Positions 5,214 through 7,342 of a stretch of 7,342 nt of DNA are shown here, one piece after another. Source of the DNA: CAZYWA01 sp964650975 [NCBI: uncultured bacterium] (GTDB taxonomy: Bacteria > JADJOY01); contig CAZYWA010000417.1 of assembly GCA_964650975.1 (NCBI GenBank), positions 1 through 7,342 of the forward strand, given 5' to 3'. The translations under genes were made by a program, and so were the position numbers. The notes under the pieces are model-generated. The model had not been told where the DNA came from, searched no databases, and worked only from the letters and a program-made list of their open reading frames with translations. Every line of letters starts with the position of its first letter. Position 1 is the first letter of the stretch.

Positions 5214-6191
5214 TCACCGCGAGCGAGGGACCTCGACGGAGTCGCGGACCGAGTCGAGGACCGCGTCGACGTCGCGGCCTTCGACCTCGGCTTCGGGGGC
5301 CAGGATCACGCGGTGGCGGAGCGCGGGCTGGAAGAGGGCCTGGACGTCGTCGGGCACCACGTAATCGCGGGCGTCGAGCAGCGCCAGTACCCTGGCACCT
5401 TTGAGGAGCGCGATGCCGGCGCGGCTCGACGCACCCTGGATCAGGTCCGGCCAGGTGCGGCTGGCGCGGATCAGCTCGGTGGCGTACTGGACCAGCGGCG
5501 GCTCGACGGTGACGCGGCCGGCGAGACCGCGCAGCTCGAGGAGCCCCGCCGGGTCGAACACCGGCTTCAGCTGCTCGAGCGCCTCCTCGGGAGAGCCGCC
5601 GGGCGTGATGGCGCGCGTCAGCACGTCCTGCTCGTGACCCTGCGGCAGGTAGCCGACGATCAGCTTGAACATGAACCGGTCGAGCTGCGCCGCGGGCAGC
5701 GCGTAGGTCCCTTCGGACTCGATCGGGTTCTGGGTGGCGAGCGTGAAGAACGGCCAGTCGAGCACGAACGTGGTGCGGTCCACCGTCACGTGGCGCTCCT
5801 GCATCACCTCGAGCAGCGCCGCGTGGGTCTTGGCGGGCGCCCGGTTGATCTCGTCGGCGAGCAGCACGTTGGCGAACACCGGGCCCGGGTGGAAGTCGAA
5901 CTCGCGGGTCTGCATGTTGAAGACGTGGCCGCCGGTCACGTCCGACGGCATCAGGTCGGGCGTGAACTGGATGCGGCTGAACTTGGCGTCGATGAGCTTG
6001 CTCACGGCGCGCGCGAGCAGCGTCTTACCGAGCCCCGGTACTCCTTCGATGAGCACGTGGCCGTCGGCGAGCAGCGCCGCGAGCACGCCTCGCACCGCTT
6101 CCTGCTGTCCGACCACGACCTTCGCGAGCTCGGTCTCGAAGGCCGAGATCCGCTCGGCAAAGCGCTGGATCGAATCCTGTGTGGTTTCCAT
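5214..6191 (-). CDS. MoxR-family AAA+ ATPase
   Basis: This 325-residue MoxR AAA+ ATPase would form hexameric rings and use ATP to remodel partner proteins, typically vWA or DUF58 proteins like the one encoded next. All expected motifs are present: Walker A GVPGLGKT (50-57), Walker B VLLADEINRA (109-118), sensor 1 TQNP (153-156), the arginine-finger region LDRFMF (Arg172) and sensor 2 GASSRAG (253-259). The MoxR signature around FTPDLMPSDVTG (76-87) is intact, and the C-terminal lid domain follows. Length is normal. ATG 6191 is preferred because GAGGA lies just upstream and the protein begins where MoxR proteins usually do. The same frame stays open far upstream, but that part overlaps the DUF4350 gene in another frame and reads as Arg-rich shadow. 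The DUF4350 stop is 47 bases upstream, so co-transcription is likely. The specific client is unknown. Confidence 0.96.
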   Translation of the reverse strand: METTQDSIQRFAERISAFETELAKVVVGQQEAVRGVLAALLADGHVLIEGVPGLGKTLLARAVSKLIDAKFSRIQFTPDLMPSDVTGGHVFNMQTREFDFHPGPVFANVLLADEINRAPAKTHAALLEVMQERHVTVDRTTFVLDWPFFTLATQNPIESEGTYALPAAQLDRFMFKLIVGYLPQGHEQDVLTRAITPGGSPEEALEQLKPVFDPAGLLELRGLAGRVTVEPPLVQYATELIRASRTWPDLIQGASSRAGIALLKGARVLALLDARDYVVPDDVQALFQPALRHRVILAPEAEVEGRDVDAVLDSVRDSVEVPRSR

Positions 6192-6194
6192 CGT

Positions 6195-6199
6195 TCCTC
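6195..6199 (-). promoter_or_regulatory. Ribosome binding site of the MoxR gene
   Basis: On the minus strand GAGGA precedes ATG 6191 with three bases between (GAGGAACGATG). It is the clearest Shine-Dalgarno match in the window, and it settles the MoxR start against the much longer upstream open frame. Confidence 0.6.
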
Positions 6200-6238
6200 G
6201 GCTGGTGGGGGAGTCGTGCGAGCGGATCGGTCGGCGAG

Positions 6239-7342
6239 CTACCGGGAGCGGGACGAACGCAGCGCCGCGGCCTCGGCCAGCAGCTCGTCGGCATAGCGGC
6301 GGTCGCCGGTACGCTCGAGGAGCTTGCCGTAGGCGCGCACGTGCTGCGTGAACGGCGCGCCAGCGTCGTCGGAGTCCCCGCGCGGGCGGCCGAAGATCGG
6401 CGCCTTGTAGGCCAGATAGATCAGTGCCGCGATCAAGAGGTGCAGGAACACCCAGCCGAGCGGCGGCTGAATGAGGTGGGTGAGCGGATTCGGCTGATAA
6501 GGCAGGAAGTGGCGGCCCGGAAACCAGGATCGCGTGAGCCCGCCGCGGGCTGGTTCCAGGAACGCGATCTGCTGCTTGGTGCCGAGCAGATCCGCGAGCC
6601 GCGCGGCGAGAGTGCGATGCGCGGGATCGAGGACGGCGTAGTTGAGCAGGAACGAGCCGTTGTGAACCAGCATCACGCGGCTGCGTGCTCCGCCGGCGAT
6701 GCCGAAGCTGCGCTCGAGCACCAGCGGCGTTCCGTCGGCGGACGCGAGCTGCACCACGTCGGCGCCGGGCTCGATGCGATTGCGCAGCTCGGCCATGCGC
6801 TTGCTGCCGGGCGGCTCCGAGTCGGCCTTCTCGCCCTTCTCGCCGCCGTCGCTTTCCACCGTTTCGTCGGCGACGGGATGTGCGTGCACCGTGATGGGTG
6901 AGTCGCCTTCGGGGGGCATCGGCACGGGCTCGAAGGGCTCGGGCTCGCCGGGCGACACCTCGCCCGGTGCCGGCTTGGGTGCGGGCGGCTCGTCGATGCT
7001 CGGGTGGCGGCTCACGAACACGCGGCCATGGGCGCCGAGATCGTGCGCGAGCGGCGATCCGGGCTCGAGGTCGGCCGCGAGCGACGGAGCGGGCAATGCG
7101 TCGCTCCACGCGAACGGGTAGAGGGCCATCCCGCCGGTCGAGCCGGACGAATCGCGCTGGCGCTCGAGCTTGTCGGACGCCTTGGCCTCGTAAGCGCGAG
7201 CCCGCACCTCGAGATCCGGAGGACCGGCTTCGTGAAAGTGGTCGGCGAGATCGCCCCACAGGTGCACGTCGGCGTCGAAGTCGTTCGCGACGTAGAGCAG
7301 GATCCGGCCCGGTCGGGCTTCGAGCCACTGCGCCGCGTCCTC
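6239..7342 (-). CDS. DUF4350-type membrane protein, 5' end cut by window
   Basis: This gene encodes a DUF4350-like protein, a frequent partner of MoxR-DUF58 operons whose function is not established. The 367 visible residues enter from the right edge already in frame, so the start and probably an N-terminal membrane helix are outside. GRILLYVANDFDADVHLW at about 12-29 looks like the early core of the domain. A Pro/Glu-rich, probably disordered linker spans about 117-178. The block SRVMLVHNGSFLLNYAVLD (about 221-239) follows, then a stretch ending QQIAFLEPARGG. One membrane helix lies at about 292-313 (WVFLHLLIAALIYLAYKAP region), and a cytoplasmic tail with FTQHVRAYGKLLERTGDRR (about 331-349), typical of DUF4350 C-termini, closes the protein. 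The stop TAG is 47 bases before MoxR. The family call rests on motif layout and context. Confidence 0.8.
   Translation of the reverse strand, partial: EDAAQWLEARPGRILLYVANDFDADVHLWGDLADHFHEAGPPDLEVRARAYEAKASDKLERQRDSSGSTGGMALYPFAWSDALPAPSLAADLEPGSPLAHDLGAHGRVFVSRHPSIDEPPAPKPAPGEVSPGEPEPFEPVPMPPEGDSPITVHAHPVADETVESDGGEKGEKADSEPPGSKRMAELRNRIEPGADVVQLASADGTPLVLERSFGIAGGARSRVMLVHNGSFLLNYAVLDPAHRTLAARLADLLGTKQQIAFLEPARGGLTRSWFPGRHFLPYQPNPLTHLIQPPLGWVFLHLLIAALIYLAYKAPIFGRPRGDSDDAGAPFTQHVRAYGKLLERTGDRRYADELLAEAAALRSSRSR

Noticed and set aside
4084-6296. Two long plus-strand open frames (4084-5364 and 5052-6296)
   Set aside because: Both lie opposite the DUF58 and MoxR genes and have low-complexity Arg/Val/Glu/His composition typical of GC-rich antisense shadows. 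They also cross the non-coding hairpin region.
6192-7328. A 379-residue N-terminal extension of the MoxR frame, which would give a 704-residue protein
   Set aside because: The extension is Arg/Ala-rich without recognisable motifs and overlaps the DUF4350 gene in another frame. MoxR has a good start at 6191 with a Shine-Dalgarno sequence.
5214-7342. The MoxR-DUF58-DUF4350 operon as a new defence or secretion system
   Set aside because: The trio is a common, widely distributed operon and no neighbouring nuclease, toxin, sensor or secretion gene supports such a role here.

Overview
The window is uniformly GC-rich bacterial chromosome with strong G/C bias at third codon positions. Gene content fits a Gram-negative environmental bacterium, possibly Myxococcota or another deltaproteobacterial-type lineage; that placement is an inference from style and gene families, not from a marker gene. 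There are no tRNA or rRNA genes, CRISPR arrays, insertion sequences or phage genes. Coding density is high and no gene-free stretch exceeds about 220 bases.

Layout. (1) Positions 1-1177, minus strand: a secreted, probably lipid-anchored phosphoesterase of the phospholipase C / acid phosphatase family, cut off at its 3' end by the window edge. (2) 1178-1392: a divergent intergenic region with a perfect 16-bp palindrome and a possible promoter. (3) 1393-3620, plus strand: a tight four-gene cluster, a MOSC-domain protein followed by three small membrane proteins (1992-2576, 2573-3115, 3126-3620). The three are divergent paralogues of one uncharacterised family of about four membrane helices. They share an intramembrane GxxxD in helix 1 and a GGFxxG motif followed at fixed spacing by His-Gly. 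(4) 3621-3741: a convergent gap with overlapping hairpins and a T-run, a likely terminator. (5) 3742-7342, minus strand: the end of a conserved operon, read right to left as a DUF4350 membrane protein (5' end outside the window), a MoxR AAA+ ATPase and a DUF58 (vWA-like) protein. A cluster of three hairpins lies between the MoxR and DUF58 genes.

How they work together. MoxR ATPases and DUF58 proteins are a widely conserved pair thought to act as a chaperone-like module at the membrane; DUF4350 proteins are frequent partners, so this half of the window is a recognisable but functionally poorly defined system. The plus-strand cluster is less ordinary: a molybdenum-cofactor-type sulfur-carrier domain gene is linked to a tandem array of unknown membrane proteins. 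The array is the best candidate here for something undescribed, although nothing in the sequence reveals its biochemical role.
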